Shown: positions 54,206 to 63,452, numbered from the stretch's first letter. The stretch: DNA of 64,000 nt from an uncultured Myxococcales bacterium (GCA_903842345.1 CAIMLR010000005.1:62001-126000), one strand, 5' to 3'. The notes: generated by a model not told the origin, from the letters alone. Numbers and translations: made by a program.

Positions 54206-54664
54206 TTACTTGGCGACCGCTTCCGTGACCGCAGTGCCACCAGCGGCGGCGATCTTCTCAGAAGCCGACTTGGTGAACTTCTGCGCCACAACGGTCAGCG
54301 GACGGTCGATTTCGCCATCGCCGAGAATCTTCACCGCGTCAAACCGGCCCTTGACCAGGTTGGCGCGACGGAGCATCGCTTCGTCAACGCGCGCACCGGA
54401 CTCGAACACCGCCAGATCGCTGACGTTCACCGTGGCGAACTTCAGGGCGAAGATGTTTTTGAAGCCGATCTTCGGCAGACGACGCTGCAGCGGAGTCTGG
54501 CCGCCCTCAAAGTAGACGCCGACGTCCGGGCTCTTGCGCGACTTCTGGCCCTTGTGGCCCTTGCCGGAGGTCTTGCCCAAGCCGGAACCGACGCCGCGGC
54601 CCAAACGCTTGCGGGTCTTGGTGGCGCCACGCGGTGGCTGAAGGTGACTAAGTTCATTCGACAT
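54206..54664 (-). CDS. rplO: 50S ribosomal protein L15
   Basis: The 152-residue protein has the Gly/Lys-rich N-terminus KRLGRGVGSGLGKTSGKGHK and FEGGQTPLQRRLPKIGF. It follows rpsE across 176 bases in which rpmD (L30) would normally lie but does not. Confidence 0.97.
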   Translation of the reverse strand: MSNELSHLQPPRGATKTRKRLGRGVGSGLGKTSGKGHKGQKSRKSPDVGVYFEGGQTPLQRRLPKIGFKNIFALKFATVNVSDLAVFESGARVDEAMLRRANLVKGRFDAVKILGDGEIDRPLTVVAQKFTKSASEKIAAAGGTAVTEAVAK

Positions 54665-54840
54665 AATAGACTCCGTTCATTCTTCTCGGGCGATTGGCAA
54701 CCCACGACGTCGCCGCCGTTGACTTGCTTGCCCGCCAGGACGTTGGCCCGCATCGCGTTGCACAACGCCCCAAAGGCGCTACAGGATAGGCTCCGCCGGC
54801 GTTTTTGACAAGCCGACAGGCGGTCAAGCCGCTGACTGAC

Positions 54841-55389
54841 CTAGCTGCGCAGTTCTTCCACAGTCTTGCCACGGCGAGCTGAGACGACTTGCACCGTCTT
54901 CAGCTGACGCAACGCGTCCATCGTCGCACGCACCACGTTATGCGGATTGTTGCTGCCGATGCACTTCGTCACGACGTCACGCACGCCCGCCTGTTCCAGC
55001 AGCGCGCGGACCGGGCCGCCAGCGATGACGCCCGTACCGCGGCTGGCCGGCTTGATCATCACTTCGCCAGCGCCATAATGGCCCATCGCGTCGTGCGGAA
55101 TCGTGCCCTTGACCAGCGGGACGGTGAACAGTTGCTTCTTGGCCTGCTCGGTGCCCTTGCGGATCGCTTCCGGCACTTCAGCGGCCTTGCCCATGCCCAC
55201 GCCAACTTGGCCCTTGCCGTCGCCCACCACGATCAACGCGGAGAACGAGAACCGCCGACCACCCTTCACGACCTTGGCCGTGCGGTTGATGGCGATGGTG
55301 GCTGCACCGAAGTCATCCTGCGGCGCATCCGGACGATCGCGACGCGGGCCCCGGTTATCACGCTGCTGCTTGTTGTTCTCGCTAGCCAT
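54841..55389 (-). CDS. rpsE: 30S ribosomal protein S5
   Basis: The 182-residue protein has a basic N-terminal extension ([20 protein letters not shown]) and the S5 core: [40 protein letters not shown], and [18 protein letters not shown]. It begins 2 bases after rplR, so the two are tightly coupled. Confidence 0.98.
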   Translation of the reverse strand: MASENNKQQRDNRGPRRDRPDAPQDDFGAATIAINRTAKVVKGGRRFSFSALIVVGDGKGQVGVGMGKAAEVPEAIRKGTEQAKKQLFTVPLVKGTIPHDAMGHYGAGEVMIKPASRGTGVIAGGPVRALLEQAGVRDVVTKCIGSNNPHNVVRATMDALRQLKTVQVVSARRGKTVEELRS

Positions 55390-55391
55390 TC

Positions 55392-55799
55392 TTATTCCTC
55401 GCCTTCGGAAGTGGAGTCAGCCTGGGTGCCGTAGCCGCCCTTGCTCAGTAGGCCCATCTCATGCGCAGCCGTCGCCACGGCCGCAACGCGACCCGTGTAG
55501 CGAAAACCGTTGCGGTCGAAAACCAGCTTGGTCAAGCCCTTGGCCACAGCGCGCTCAGCGGCAGCTTTGCCAACCGCAGCGGCCATCGCCGACTTGTCGC
55601 CGTCAAAGGCGCGGAAGCCCGGCTCAACCGACGAAGCGGCGGCGAGCGTGGTGCCCGTGTCGTCGTCGATGACCTGGACGTAGATGTGACGCGCCGAGCG
55701 GAAGACCGACATGCGCGGACGTTCCGTGGTGCCCCGAAGGGTGAAGCGCAACCGCATCTTGCGGTGTTCACGCGGGTTCTTTGCAATCTTACCGAGCAT
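55392..55799 (-). CDS. rplR: 50S ribosomal protein L18
   Basis: The 135-residue 5S rRNA-binding protein has [20 protein letters not shown] and [19 protein letters not shown]. About 17 extra C-terminal residues ([13 protein letters not shown]) extend past the usual ...[11 protein letters not shown]...GL end. It lies 180 bases after rplF. Confidence 0.97.
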   Translation of the reverse strand: MLGKIAKNPREHRKMRLRFTLRGTTERPRMSVFRSARHIYVQVIDDDTGTTLAAASSVEPGFRAFDGDKSAMAAAVGKAAAERAVAKGLTKLVFDRNGFRYTGRVAAVATAAHEMGLLSKGGYGTQADSTSEGEE

Positions 55800-55953
55800 G
55801 GTGTTCTCCTTTTGTCGGCGCGATGCCGACTTTCACACGTCGCAGAGATGCTCACTCCGCGTCCGGGGCCCTGGGTGCTTGCGCGCGAGGGGGCCATTTT
55901 CACGCTTCGGGTACGGACCGAAGTCCGTCGCCAACGAACCAAGCTAGTCTTGG

Positions 55954-55983
55954 GCCGCGGCAGGGGACAAGCCCCTACCCTAC
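55954..55983 (-). repeat. REP-like hairpin at the rplF stop codon
   Basis: On the minus strand the sequence reads GTAGGGTAGGGGCTTGTCCC and continues CTGCC. AGGGG (55962-55966) pairs with CCCCT (55972-55976) around a 5-base loop. The TAG in GTAGGG is the rplF stop codon itself. Similar elements are at 61221-61250 and 63429-63452. Confidence 0.6.
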
Positions 55984-56573
55984 TTCTTCTTGCCGCCCTT
56001 ACCACCGGACTTGCCGGCCTTCTGGCGAACTTTCTCGTCCGTGTAGCGAATGCCCTTGCCCTTGTAGGGCTCCGGCGGACGCAGGGAGCGAATGTTCGCC
56101 GCGACCTGACCGAGCATCTCTTTGTCGACGCCAGTCAGTTCGAGGTGGGTCTGCTTTTCGATCTTGCAGGCGACGCCGTCCGGAAGCGGAAACAGCACCG
56201 GGTGCGAGTAGCCGATCGAGAACTTGAGCGCCTGGCCGATGGCCTCCACGCGATAACCGACGCCGATGACGTCCAGTTCGCGCTTGTAGCCGGCAGACAC
56301 GCCCTGCACCATGTTGCGGAGCAAGTTGCGGCCGAGGCCGTGAAGCGCCTTGCCGGTCCGGGTCTCTTCGAGCGCGTGCACAATCAGAATGCCCGCCTTC
56401 TCTTCAAAGCGGACGCCCTTGAACGTGCGGGTCAGGACGCCGAGCGGACCTTTGACGGTCACGGTTTCGGCGTTGATGGCCACGGTCACTTTCTCGGGCA
56501 CCGGAATCGGCGCCTTGCCCACGCGGGACACGACTACTTTGGGTTCCGCGTTGATGGTCGTTTCGGTCGTCAT
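55980..56573 (-). CDS. rplF: 50S ribosomal protein L6
   Basis: The 197-residue protein has two L6 folds: RVGKAPIPVPEKVTVAINAE opens the first, and YRVEAIGQALKFSIGYSHPV and RSLRPPEPYKGKGIRY mark the second. It ends in Lys/Gly-rich GGKGGKKK before a TAG that is part of a REP-like hairpin. Confidence 0.97.
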   Translation of the reverse strand: MTTETTINAEPKVVVSRVGKAPIPVPEKVTVAINAETVTVKGPLGVLTRTFKGVRFEEKAGILIVHALEETRTGKALHGLGRNLLRNMVQGVSAGYKRELDVIGVGYRVEAIGQALKFSIGYSHPVLFPLPDGVACKIEKQTHLELTGVDKEMLGQVAANIRSLRPPEPYKGKGIRYTDEKVRQKAGKSGGKGGKKK

Positions 56574-56626
56574 GGTATCCTCGAACTCGCTGAGAATTCA
56601 GTCACTTGGTGCCAGGGGTCTGCCAC

Positions 56627-56661
56627 CACAGGGTTAGGGCTTTGGCTTCCCAAGCCCTGTG
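56627..56661 (-). other. Alternative hairpins in the rpsH-rplF spacer
   Basis: CACAGGG (56627-56633) can pair with CCCTGTG (56655-56661). Alternatively AGGGCTTTGG (56636-56645) pairs with CCAAGCCCT (56650-56658) with one bulge. The two overlap in the CCCT and exclude each other in part. There is no T run, so it is not an obvious terminator. It lies 5 bases after the rpsH stop codon. Confidence 0.45.
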
Positions 56662-56665
56662 TTGC

Positions 56666-57064
56666 TTACCACACAGTGCAAATCAACTCGCCGCCCACGT
56701 TCAACTGACGGGCGCGCGAGCCGGTCATCACGCCGCCGGAAGTCGACAGGATGGCAATGCCCATGCCGTTCTTGACGCGCGGAATCGATTCCACCGCGAC
56801 GTAGCGACGCTGGCCGGGACGCGATTCGCGCTTCAGGCCGAGGATCACGTTGCTCTTGTCCGCGGCGTACCGCAGCTGCACCGTGATGGCGCCCTGCGCG
56901 TCGTCGTGCGTCTCGCTGATGTCGCCCACGAAGCCTTCTTCATGAAGGATCTTGGCGAGCGAGCGAATCATGTTCGACGCCGGCACTTTGACTTCGCTGT
57001 GACGGGCCATGATGCCGTTGCGCACGCGGGTCAGGAAATCGGCGATGGGGTCGTTGGTGGCCAT
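56666..57064 (-). CDS. rpsH: 30S ribosomal protein S8
   Basis: The 132-residue primary 16S binder has DPIADFLTRVRNGIMARH and the C-terminal RNA-binding part NGMGIAILSTSGGVMTGSRA, ending GGELICTVW. In E. coli S8 represses the spc operon by binding the rplX-rplE spacer of its own mRNA. A structured spacer occurs at that place here (58087-58147). Confidence 0.98.
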   Translation of the reverse strand: MATNDPIADFLTRVRNGIMARHSEVKVPASNMIRSLAKILHEEGFVGDISETHDDAQGAITVQLRYAADKSNVILGLKRESRPGQRRYVAVESIPRVKNGMGIAILSTSGGVMTGSRARQLNVGGELICTVW

Positions 57065-57203
57065 TGGCTACTCCGTAAACTGTAGATTCTCAATCACTTC
57101 AATGCTCAGTGGCGCTTTTGGCTTGGTTACCAGGACGCCACCCACTCTTTGCACACAGGACCGTCAGGCAGCCAGGCTGCCATCCGCAAGTCCAGCTCCT
57201 GAA

Positions 57204-57389
57204 CTACCAGGACGCCTTGGTGACGCCGGGGAGTTCGCCGCGGACTGCGAGCACGCGCACGCAGATACGGCAGAGTTCAAACTTGCGAATGAAGCCGCGC
57301 GGGCGGCCGCACACTTTGCAGCGATTACGGTGACGAATCGCGTACTTGGGCGTGCGCTGCGACTTGATGATTTGACTGGTCTTGGCCAT
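57204..57389 (-). CDS. rpsN: 30S ribosomal protein S14 type Z
   Basis: The 61-residue, zinc-binding (C+) S14 has [20 protein letters not shown] and C, giving the Cys4 site, and ends in PGVTKASW. It lies 30 bases after rplE. The 139-base spacer to rpsH contains the palindrome GGCAGCCAGGCTGCC (57167-57181). Confidence 0.97.
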   Translation of the reverse strand: MAKTSQIIKSQRTPKYAIRHRNRCKVCGRPRGFIRKFELCRICVRVLAVRGELPGVTKASW

Positions 57390-57419
57390 TGTGGGTTCCT
57401 ACTTCTCGAGTGTGTGCGG

Positions 57420-58061
57420 TTACTTGCGGAAGGGCATGCCAAAGTGCGTCAACAACGCCTTGGCTTCCGCATCCGTCTTGGCGGACGTCACAACCGTGAT
57501 GTTCATGCCGCGCACTTTGTCGACCGCATCGTAGTTGATTTCCGGGAAGATGATCTGTTCCTTGACGCCCATCGTGAAGTTGCCACGGCCGTCAAAGCCC
57601 TTGGCCGACACGCCGCGAAAGTCACGCACGCGCGGAAGCGCGATGGAGATCAGGCGGTCCAAGAATTCGAACATTCGCTCGCGGCGAAGGGTGACCTTCA
57701 CGCCGATGGGCAGGTTCTCGCGCAGCTTGAAGTTGGCGATGGCCTTGCGCGAACGCGTGACAATCGGCTTCTGACCGGCAAGCGCCAGGCACTGTTCAAC
57801 CGTACGCTCGATGACCTTCGGGTTCTGCGTGGCTTCACCGAGACCAAAGTTGATCACAACTTTCTCGATCTTCGGGAGCTGCATCGGGTTGCCGTAAGCA
57901 AACTCCGCCTGCATCGCCGGAATGACTTTTTCCGAGTACTGCGTGCGGAGGCGCGGAATCACCTTCTCGCCCACGGCGTCATCGGCTTTCGCCATCGTCA
58001 TCTTGGTCGCCGGCGCGCTGTTCTTGGGGGCTGCCGACTTGCCTTTCTGCTTCTCTGCCAT
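57420..58061 (-). CDS. rplE: 50S ribosomal protein L5
   Basis: The 213-residue 5S rRNA-binding protein is longer than usual (about 180) because of a Lys/Ala-rich N-terminal extension ([17 protein letters not shown]). The core has [40 protein letters not shown] and [26 protein letters not shown] precedes ATG 58061. It is preceded by a 107-base structured spacer. Confidence 0.96.
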   Translation of the reverse strand: MAEKQKGKSAAPKNSAPATKMTMAKADDAVGEKVIPRLRTQYSEKVIPAMQAEFAYGNPMQLPKIEKVVINFGLGEATQNPKVIERTVEQCLALAGQKPIVTRSRKAIANFKLRENLPIGVKVTLRRERMFEFLDRLISIALPRVRDFRGVSAKGFDGRGNFTMGVKEQIIFPEINYDAVDKVRGMNITVVTSAKTDAEAKALLTHFGMPFRK

Positions 58062-58086
58062 CACATCCTCGCTTCTCTTGTCCCTT

Positions 58087-58147
58087 CGGCGGCTTGCGGT
58101 CGACTGTCCTTCAGTCACAACCGTTTAGCCCTCGGCTAATGCCGCCG
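58087..58147 (-). promoter_or_regulatory. Three-way-junction RNA in the rplX-rplE spacer (candidate r-protein operator)
   Basis: An outer 7-bp stem (58087-58093 with 58141-58147, CGGCGGC / GCCGCCG) encloses two perfect hairpins: GACTG-TCCTT-CAGTC (58102-58116) and TTAGCC-CTC-GGCTAA (58125-58139), as read on the plus strand. Together they make a closed three-way junction of 61 nt, 25 bases before the rplE ATG. In E. coli the S8 repressor site of the spc operon overlaps this same junction. The structure is seen; ligand and function are inferred. Confidence 0.6.
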
Positions 58148-58168
58148 ATGAACCTTACCTCAGTTTCT

Positions 58169-58534
58169 TTACACCGGATCGAGACGCTCGCCCGTCTTGT
58201 GGACGACGCGGATCTTCTTCTGGTTGCCCTTTGCATCTTCCACGGTCTCGAAGCCAACGCGCACGGCCTTGCCGGTCGTCGGGCTCACGAGCGCCACGTT
58301 GGAAATCGAGATGGGGGCTTCCTTCTCAATGATGCCGGCCGCACGCTGCGTGCCGCGCGCCTTGGTGTGGCGCTTGATGATGTTCAGCTTTTCCACGACG
58401 ACGTGGTCAGCACCCTTCGCGGGCGCCTTCTTGCCGTCGAGCTTCGCCTCGATCACGCGCAACACCTTGCCGGTCTTGCCGATTTCTTTGCCGGCCGTAA
58501 CGATGACCGTGTCGTTCTTCTTGATCTTGCGCAT
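58169..58534 (-). CDS. rplX: 50S ribosomal protein L24
   Basis: The 121-residue assembly-initiator protein has the KOW motif (VIVTAGKEIGKTGKVLRVI), with NIIKRHTKARGTQRAAGIIE downstream. It includes an inserted Lys-rich loop (AKLDGKKAPAKGADHVVV). Canonical position after rplN. Confidence 0.97.
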   Translation of the reverse strand: MRKIKKNDTVIVTAGKEIGKTGKVLRVIEAKLDGKKAPAKGADHVVVEKLNIIKRHTKARGTQRAAGIIEKEAPISISNVALVSPTTGKAVRVGFETVEDAKGNQKKIRVVHKTGERLDPV

Positions 58535-58605
58535 GACTGCTTCCTCGCTAACTACTTCTCGTCGACCAACACTACTTCTCGTGGGCCAATCTGTGGACTG
58601 GATGC

Positions 58606-58974
58606 TTACAGCACTTCCGGCGCCAGGGACACGATCTTCATGAAGCGCTTGGCGCGCAGTTCACGAGCGACCGGCCCGAAGATACGGGTGCCGACCGGCT
58701 CCTTGTTGTTGTTGATGACCACGGCGGCGTTGCCATCAAACTTGATGTAGCTGCCGTCTTCGCGGCCCACTTCCTTGGTCGTGCGGACGATGACGGCCTT
58801 GACCACGTCGCCCTTCTTGACCTTGGACTTCGGGAGCGCTTCGCGCACCGCGCAGACAATGATGTCGCCGAGCGAAGCGTACTTGCGCTTGGAGCCGCCG
58901 AGCACCTTGATGCAGCGGAGACGGCGGGCGCCGGAGTTGTCGGCCACGTTCAGGTAGGATTCGGTCTGGATCAT
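58606..58974 (-). CDS. rplN: 50S ribosomal protein L14
   Basis: The 122-residue protein starts [20 protein letters not shown] and has [19 protein letters not shown] and the C-terminal [20 protein letters not shown], the standard L14 pattern. It opens the spc gene set, 50 bases after rpsQ. Confidence 0.98.
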   Translation of the reverse strand: MIQTESYLNVADNSGARRLRCIKVLGGSKRKYASLGDIIVCAVREALPKSKVKKGDVVKAVIVRTTKEVGREDGSYIKFDGNAAVVINNNKEPVGTRIFGPVARELRAKRFMKIVSLAPEVL

Positions 58975-59024
58975 GATAAACCTCGGTCAATCGTTCAAAC
59001 GTAGTGGCTGACGCCGTAGTTTGC

Positions 59025-59339
59025 TTACGCTTCTTTCTTGCGCAGCGTGTTGAGGTAGCGCCAGCGCTTGTGCTTGGACATCGGCCGGCACTCTTCGATC
59101 ACCACCTGGTCACCGATGTTGCAGACGCCATGTTCGTCATGCGCCATGTACTTCTTGCTGTGACGAACGTACTTGCGGTACTTCGGGTGCAAGAAGACGC
59201 GGGTCACGGAAATGACCGCGGTCTTGTCCATCGCCGTCGAAACGACAATGCCGGTGGCGGTGCGGCGATGACGGCCCTTGAGCTCGTCCGTTTCAACGGC
59301 GGCGGGGGCTTCGATGATGTCGGTCTCGGTAGCGACCAT
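59025..59339 (-). CDS. rpsQ: 30S ribosomal protein S17
   Basis: The 104-residue OB-fold protein has an acidic N-terminal extension of about 20 residues (TETDIIEAPAAVETDELKG), then RRTATGIVVSTAMDKTAVIS and HPKYRKYVRHSKKYMAHDE. The extension makes it longer than the usual 84 residues. Confidence 0.97.
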   Translation of the reverse strand: MVATETDIIEAPAAVETDELKGRHRRTATGIVVSTAMDKTAVISVTRVFLHPKYRKYVRHSKKYMAHDEHGVCNIGDQVVIEECRPMSKHKRWRYLNTLRKKEA

Positions 59340-59385
59340 GGTGTGTCCTTACAAGTCAGAGTGAGTCAGGAGGCTCGAGCGAGAA

Positions 59386-59601
59386 TTACTCTGCGGCCGC
59401 CGGGTGGTTGATGACCAGTTCCAGTTCGCGCAAGCGCGTCAGCACGCGGGCCAGATCGCGGCGCGTCGTGCGCAGCTTGATCGGGCTCTGGAGCTGACCG
59501 GTGTGGTGCTGGAAACGCAGGCGAAACAGTTCGTCGCGCAGTTCCGACTCCTTGCGGCGCAGTTCCACGTCAGTCATTTCGCTAATCACGGTCGATGCCA
59601 T
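59386..59601 (-). CDS. rpmC: 50S ribosomal protein L29
   Basis: The 71-residue helical-hairpin protein near the exit tunnel has LRRKESELRDELFRLRFQHH, TGQLQSPIKLRTTRRDLAR and VLTRLRELE. It lies between rplP and rpsQ as usual. Confidence 0.97.
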   Translation of the reverse strand: MASTVISEMTDVELRRKESELRDELFRLRFQHHTGQLQSPIKLRTTRRDLARVLTRLRELELVINHPAAAE

Positions 59602-59661
59602 GGTATCCTCTCAGTCTTCCGAAAATCTAAACGTTCACTCGTGTACCGTCGCTGGCGACAG

Positions 59662-60078
59662 TTACGCGATTTCGCCGCGAGCGACGACCTTGCACTTGAT
59701 GGGCAGCTTGTACGCAGCCTGCTCCAGGGCCTGCCGGGTGAAATCCGCGTCATCCGACTGGATCTCATACAGCATGGTGCCCGGCTGCACAACGGCAACC
59801 CAGTGATCCGGTGGCCCCTTACCTTTACCCATGCGGGTTTCGGCAGGTTTCTTGGTGACCGGCTTCTGCGGGAAGATGCGAATCCACACCTTCGCGCCGC
59901 GTTTCACCTTGCGGGTCATCGAAATACGAGCGGCTTCAATCTGACGGCTGGTCAGGTAGCCGCACTCGATGGCCATGAGGCCAAAGTCGCCGTATGACAC
60001 GTCATTGCCGGTCTGTGCGTGGCCGCGCAGATCGCTCTTCATCACTTTGCGCCACTGTACGCGCTTCGGTGCCAACAT
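59662..60078 (-). CDS. rplP: 50S ribosomal protein L16
   Basis: The 138-residue protein organises the A-site tRNA region. [40 protein letters not shown] and [20 protein letters not shown] with GKGKG are diagnostic. Confidence 0.98.
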   Translation of the reverse strand: MLAPKRVQWRKVMKSDLRGHAQTGNDVSYGDFGLMAIECGYLTSRQIEAARISMTRKVKRGAKVWIRIFPQKPVTKKPAETRMGKGKGPPDHWVAVVQPGTMLYEIQSDDADFTRQALEQAAYKLPIKCKVVARGEIA

Positions 60079-60110
60079 GGCTAACTCCTTAAACGAACGT
60101 CAAATTCGAA

Positions 60111-60767
60111 CTAGTTCTTGACCGACAACGCGTTGGGCCGTTCCGGCAGGATGTCGCCGTGATAGATCCAGGTCTTGACGCCAATGGCGCCGTACGTGGT
60201 CTTCGCGGTCGTCTCGCCGTACTGGATGTCCGCGCGCAACGTGTGCAGCGGAACCCGGCCTTCACGATACCATTCGTACCGAGCGATTTCCGCGCCGCCG
60301 AGGCGACCGGAGCATGCCACACGAATGCCTTTGATGCCGAACTTTTGTGCAGCCTGCATCGCTTTGCGCATCGCACGGCGGAACGCAACGCGGCGCTCCA
60401 GCTGGGTGGCGATGGACTCGGCGACGAGCTGCGCGTCGGTTTCGGCGCGACGGACTTCGTGGATCGAGAGCACGATCTCGCCGGCGGCGATCTTCTGGAG
60501 ATCAGCCTTCAGCTTCTCGGCTTCCTTACCCTTCGGCCCGATGAGGATGCCAGGACGCGCGGTGTGCACGCCAACGCGGATCTGCCGAGCGCGACGTTCG
60601 ATGTCGACGCGCGCGATGCCCGCGTGGAACATCTTCTTCTTGATGGTCTTGCGGATCAGCAGATCCTCGTGCAACCACTTCGCGTAGTTCTTCTCTTCGA
60701 ACCACTTGGAGTTCCAAGTCCGAATCACGCCGAGGCGAAGACCATTTGGATGACTTTTCTGTCCCAC
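60111..60767 (-). CDS. rpsC: 30S ribosomal protein S3
   Basis: The 218-residue protein has [20 protein letters not shown], a KH domain ([20 protein letters not shown]) and the C-domain [20 protein letters not shown]. It forms part of the mRNA entry helicase. Confidence 0.98.
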   Translation of the reverse strand: MGQKSHPNGLRLGVIRTWNSKWFEEKNYAKWLHEDLLIRKTIKKKMFHAGIARVDIERRARQIRVGVHTARPGILIGPKGKEAEKLKADLQKIAAGEIVLSIHEVRRAETDAQLVAESIATQLERRVAFRRAMRKAMQAAQKFGIKGIRVACSGRLGGAEIARYEWYREGRVPLHTLRADIQYGETTAKTTYGAIGVKTWIYHGDILPERPNALSVKN

Positions 60768-60830
60768 GAGTTCCTCCAGAAACCTGTGTACGAACTGGCT
60801 CGTACGTACGGCAAACTGCCGAGAATTGGC

Positions 60831-61166
60831 CTACTTCACGCCGACTTCGAGCGTCACATGGCTCGACTTCTTGAGAATCTTCGTCGCACGGCCCTGCGCA
60901 CGCGGGGTGAACCGCTTGAGCATGCGAGCCTGGTCAACGTACACGCTCTTGACGATCAGCGTGTCCACATCCAGCGTGCCTTCCTGGCGCACGTTGGCCA
61001 CCGCGCTCTCCAGCAGCTTGCGCACCGGCTCGGCGCCAAGCTTCACCAGGAAGCGCAGGATGTCGGAAGCTTGCGCGACCGGCTTATTGCGAATCAAGTC
61101 CACGACGACGCGCACTTTACGCGGCGCGATGTTCAGATTCCGCAGGTAGACAACGTTGCTGGCCAT
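60831..61166 (-). CDS. rplV: 50S ribosomal protein L22
   Basis: The 111-residue protein lines the exit tunnel. NLNIAPRKVRVVVDLIRNKP and the C-terminal MLKRFTPRAQGRATKILKKS mark it. It is 63 bases before rpsC; that spacer holds two short hairpins. Confidence 0.98.
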   Translation of the reverse strand: MASNVVYLRNLNIAPRKVRVVVDLIRNKPVAQASDILRFLVKLGAEPVRKLLESAVANVRQEGTLDVDTLIVKSVYVDQARMLKRFTPRAQGRATKILKKSSHVTLEVGVK

Positions 61167-61220
61167 TTCAAACCTCTATCGTTTCGGTACGGGCGGTCAA
61201 GAGGACCAAGCCGTGTGTTC

Positions 61221-61250
61221 TTCGCGGCGCGGGACGAGCCCGCACCCTAC
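61221..61250 (-). repeat. REP-like hairpin at the rpsS stop codon
   Basis: On the minus strand it reads GTAGGGTGCGGGCTCGTCCC followed by GCGCC. GCGGG (61229-61233) pairs with CCCGC (61239-61243) around a 5-base loop. The TAG of GTAGGG is the rpsS stop codon, as at rplF. Confidence 0.6.
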
Positions 61251-61525
61251 TTCTTCTTCGCTTTCTTGTCGGCCGAGTGGCCAAAGAACGTGCGCGTCGG
61301 GGAGAATTCGCCCAGCTTGTGGCCGACCATGTTCTCCGTAACGAACACCGGGATGAACTTCTTGCCGTTATGGACCATGAAGTTCAGACCGACGAAGTCG
61401 GGGAACACCGTCGAACGACGCGACCAGGTCTTGATCGGTCGCTTGTTGCTCGTACGGTTCGCTTCCTCGACCTTCTCTTTGAGATGCCCGTCGATGAAGG
61501 GACCCTTTTTAATCGAACGCGCCAT
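61247..61525 (-). CDS. rpsS: 30S ribosomal protein S19
   Basis: The 92-residue head protein has [40 protein letters not shown] and [17 protein letters not shown]. It ends in AKKK before a TAG that belongs to a REP-like hairpin. Confidence 0.98.
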   Translation of the reverse strand: MARSIKKGPFIDGHLKEKVEEANRTSNKRPIKTWSRRSTVFPDFVGLNFMVHNGKKFIPVFVTENMVGHKLGEFSPTRTFFGHSADKKAKKK

Positions 61526-61594
61526 GTGAATCCTCGTGCCTAGTCTGTTCTAAATCCGTTGCCCGCTCAGTTACCTGCGCGGTTCATTGCCGTC

Positions 61595-62428
61595 CTAGCG
61601 CTTGCCCTTCGGGCGGCGCGAAACGATGAGGCGATCCGTGCGCTTGTTATGGCGCGTCTTCGGACCCTTGGTCTTCCAACCCCACGGACTCGTCGGATGC
61701 CGACCGCCCGAAGTGCGACCTTCACCACCGCCGTGCGGGTGATCGACCGGGTTCATGGCCACGCCGCGCGTCTGCGGGCGGATGCCCAACCAGCGGGTAC
61801 GACCAGCTTTGCCCAGGTTGATCTTGTCGTGGTCGAGGTTACCGGTCTGACCAATGGTCGCACGGCAATCACGGCCCACTTTGCGGAGTTCGCCAGACGG
61901 CAGGCGAAGCAGCGCGTGCTTGCCTTCTTTCGCCATCAGCTGCGCAGCCGTACCGGCCGAGCGACACATCTGCGCGCCCTTGCCGGGCTGCAGCTCAACC
62001 GCGTGGACGAACGTACCCACCGGAATGTTTTCCAGCGGCAGCGTATTGCCCGACTTGATGTCGGCGTTCTTCGAGGAAATCACGACGTCGCCGACTTTGA
62101 TGTCGAGCGGCGCGATGATGTAACGCTTCTCGCCATCTGCATAGTGCAGGAGCGCGATGCGGGCCGACCGGTTCGGGTCGTGCTCGATTGTCGCAACCGT
62201 CGCCGGCACCGCCACCTTATCGCGCTTGAAGTCGATAATGCGGTAATGCTTGCGGTGACCACCGCCAACGTGGCGCGACGTAATGCGGCCGAGGTTGTTA
62301 CGACCGGCCGTCGTGGACATCGGAACCAACAGCGGCTTATGCGGCGTGTCAGTCGTGACGTCAGCGAAATTGTCGAGCGCCAACTGGCGGGTGCCTGCGC
62401 TATAAGGACGATACTTCTTGATGCCCAT
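61595..62428 (-). CDS. rplB: 50S ribosomal protein L2
   Basis: The 277-residue peptidyl-transferase-centre protein has [35 protein letters not shown] and the essential His-containing [20 protein letters not shown]. Canonical position after rplW. Confidence 0.98.
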   Translation of the reverse strand: MGIKKYRPYSAGTRQLALDNFADVTTDTPHKPLLVPMSTTAGRNNLGRITSRHVGGGHRKHYRIIDFKRDKVAVPATVATIEHDPNRSARIALLHYADGEKRYIIAPLDIKVGDVVISSKNADIKSGNTLPLENIPVGTFVHAVELQPGKGAQMCRSAGTAAQLMAKEGKHALLRLPSGELRKVGRDCRATIGQTGNLDHDKINLGKAGRTRWLGIRPQTRGVAMNPVDHPHGGGEGRTSGGRHPTSPWGWKTKGPKTRHNKRTDRLIVSRRPKGKR

Positions 62429-62467
62429 TTCGAACTCCGAAACGCTCAGCCTTGAAAGCCGACGCTA

Positions 62468-62761
62468 TCAAACGCCTTGAAAGAACTCGATCTGCTGACC
62501 GTTAGCAACCTGGACAAACGCCTTCTTGACGTCCGCACGGTGGCCAGAGAACTTGCCGACGCGACGCAGCTTGCCCGGCTTGTGCTGGGTGCGCACTGAG
62601 TCAACCTTCACGCCGAACAGCTGTTCGACGGCGGCTTTGATCATCGGCTTGTTGGCGTCGCGATGCACTTCAAAGACCACAACGTTGAGCGATTCACGCG
62701 CAATGTTGTTCTTCTCGGTAATCAGCGGACGAATCAGGACTTGGGTCAAATGCAGGCCCAT
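62468..62761 (-). CDS. rplW: 50S ribosomal protein L23
   Basis: The 97-residue protein, a docking site for trigger factor and SRP at the tunnel exit, has LIRPLITEKNNIARESLNVV and VEQLFGVKVDSVRTQHKPGK. Only 27 bases separate it from rplD. Confidence 0.97.
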   Translation of the reverse strand: MGLHLTQVLIRPLITEKNNIARESLNVVVFEVHRDANKPMIKAAVEQLFGVKVDSVRTQHKPGKLRRVGKFSGHRADVKKAFVQVANGQQIEFFQGV

Positions 62762-62788
62762 AAGGCACCTCGAGTCAAAGAGAAGAAC

Positions 62789-63409
62789 TTAGGCCAACCG
62801 GGTCTCGAGCGCCTTGGCGGCGTCGACGGTCAGAATCAGTTTGTCGTACTTCAGGACATCAAACACGTTCACGCCTTCAGCGCGAATGTACTTGGACGTC
62901 TTGAGGTTGCGGATCGACATGTGCAGGTTGGCCTGCTCATCAGCGGTCACCACGAGCGCCTTGATCGTGCCCAGGCGACCGAGGATGGCGAGCGCCTCCT
63001 TGGTCTTCGGGGCCGCGAACACGAACTGGTCGATGACCAGCAGGTCGCCCGTCGAAGCGCGGGTCGTCAGCGCAGAGCGCAGAGCGGCAGCGCGCACTTT
63101 CTTCGGCACGGTGTAGCTGTAGTTGCGGGGGTGCGGGCCGTGGGCCACGCCGCCGCCGCGGTAGATCGGCGCTTTCTTGGAGCCGTGACGCGAACCGCCC
63201 GAGCCCTTCTGCTTCAGCGCCTTCTTGGTCGTGCCGTGCACCGTGGTGCGCGTCTTGACCGAGTGGGTGCCCTTGCGGCGACCCGCGAGCTGATTGCGCA
63301 CGATTTCCCAGTGCAGGTACGGCTTCATTTCCGCAGCGAACACCGAATCCGCGAGTTCGATCTCGCCGACGGGCTTGGCTTGCGTATTGAGGATGGCGAA
63401 CTTTGGCAT
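62789..63409 (-). CDS. rplD: 50S ribosomal protein L4
   Basis: The 206-residue protein has the tunnel loop GTHSVKTRTTVHGTTKKALK, QKGSGGSRHGSKKAPIYRGG and GVAHGPHPRNYSY. In E. coli L4 represses the S10 operon. It follows rpsJ directly, 82 bases apart, where rplC is normally found. Confidence 0.98.
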   Translation of the reverse strand: MPKFAILNTQAKPVGEIELADSVFAAEMKPYLHWEIVRNQLAGRRKGTHSVKTRTTVHGTTKKALKQKGSGGSRHGSKKAPIYRGGGVAHGPHPRNYSYTVPKKVRAAALRSALTTRASTGDLLVIDQFVFAAPKTKEALAILGRLGTIKALVVTADEQANLHMSIRNLKTSKYIRAEGVNVFDVLKYDKLILTVDAAKALETRLA

Positions 63410-63428
63410 GACTGCCCTCGTGTCTCGT

Positions 63429-63452
63429 GTAGGGGCGGTACTTGTCCCGCCC
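63429..63452 (+). repeat. REP-like hairpin in the rpsJ-rplD spacer (rplC slot)
   Basis: The plus strand reads GTAGGGGCGGTACTTGTCCC followed by GCCC. GGGCGG (63433-63438) pairs with CCGCCC (63447-63452). It shares the GTAGGG...CTTGTCCC core with the elements at rplF and rpsS but is in the opposite orientation. Confidence 0.6.

Noticed and set aside
54654-54872. Short minus-strand frame considered for rpmD (L30)
   Set aside because: Its translation has none of the L30 pattern (I-x-x-x-R-S-x-I-G-R) and it overlaps both rpsE and rplO.
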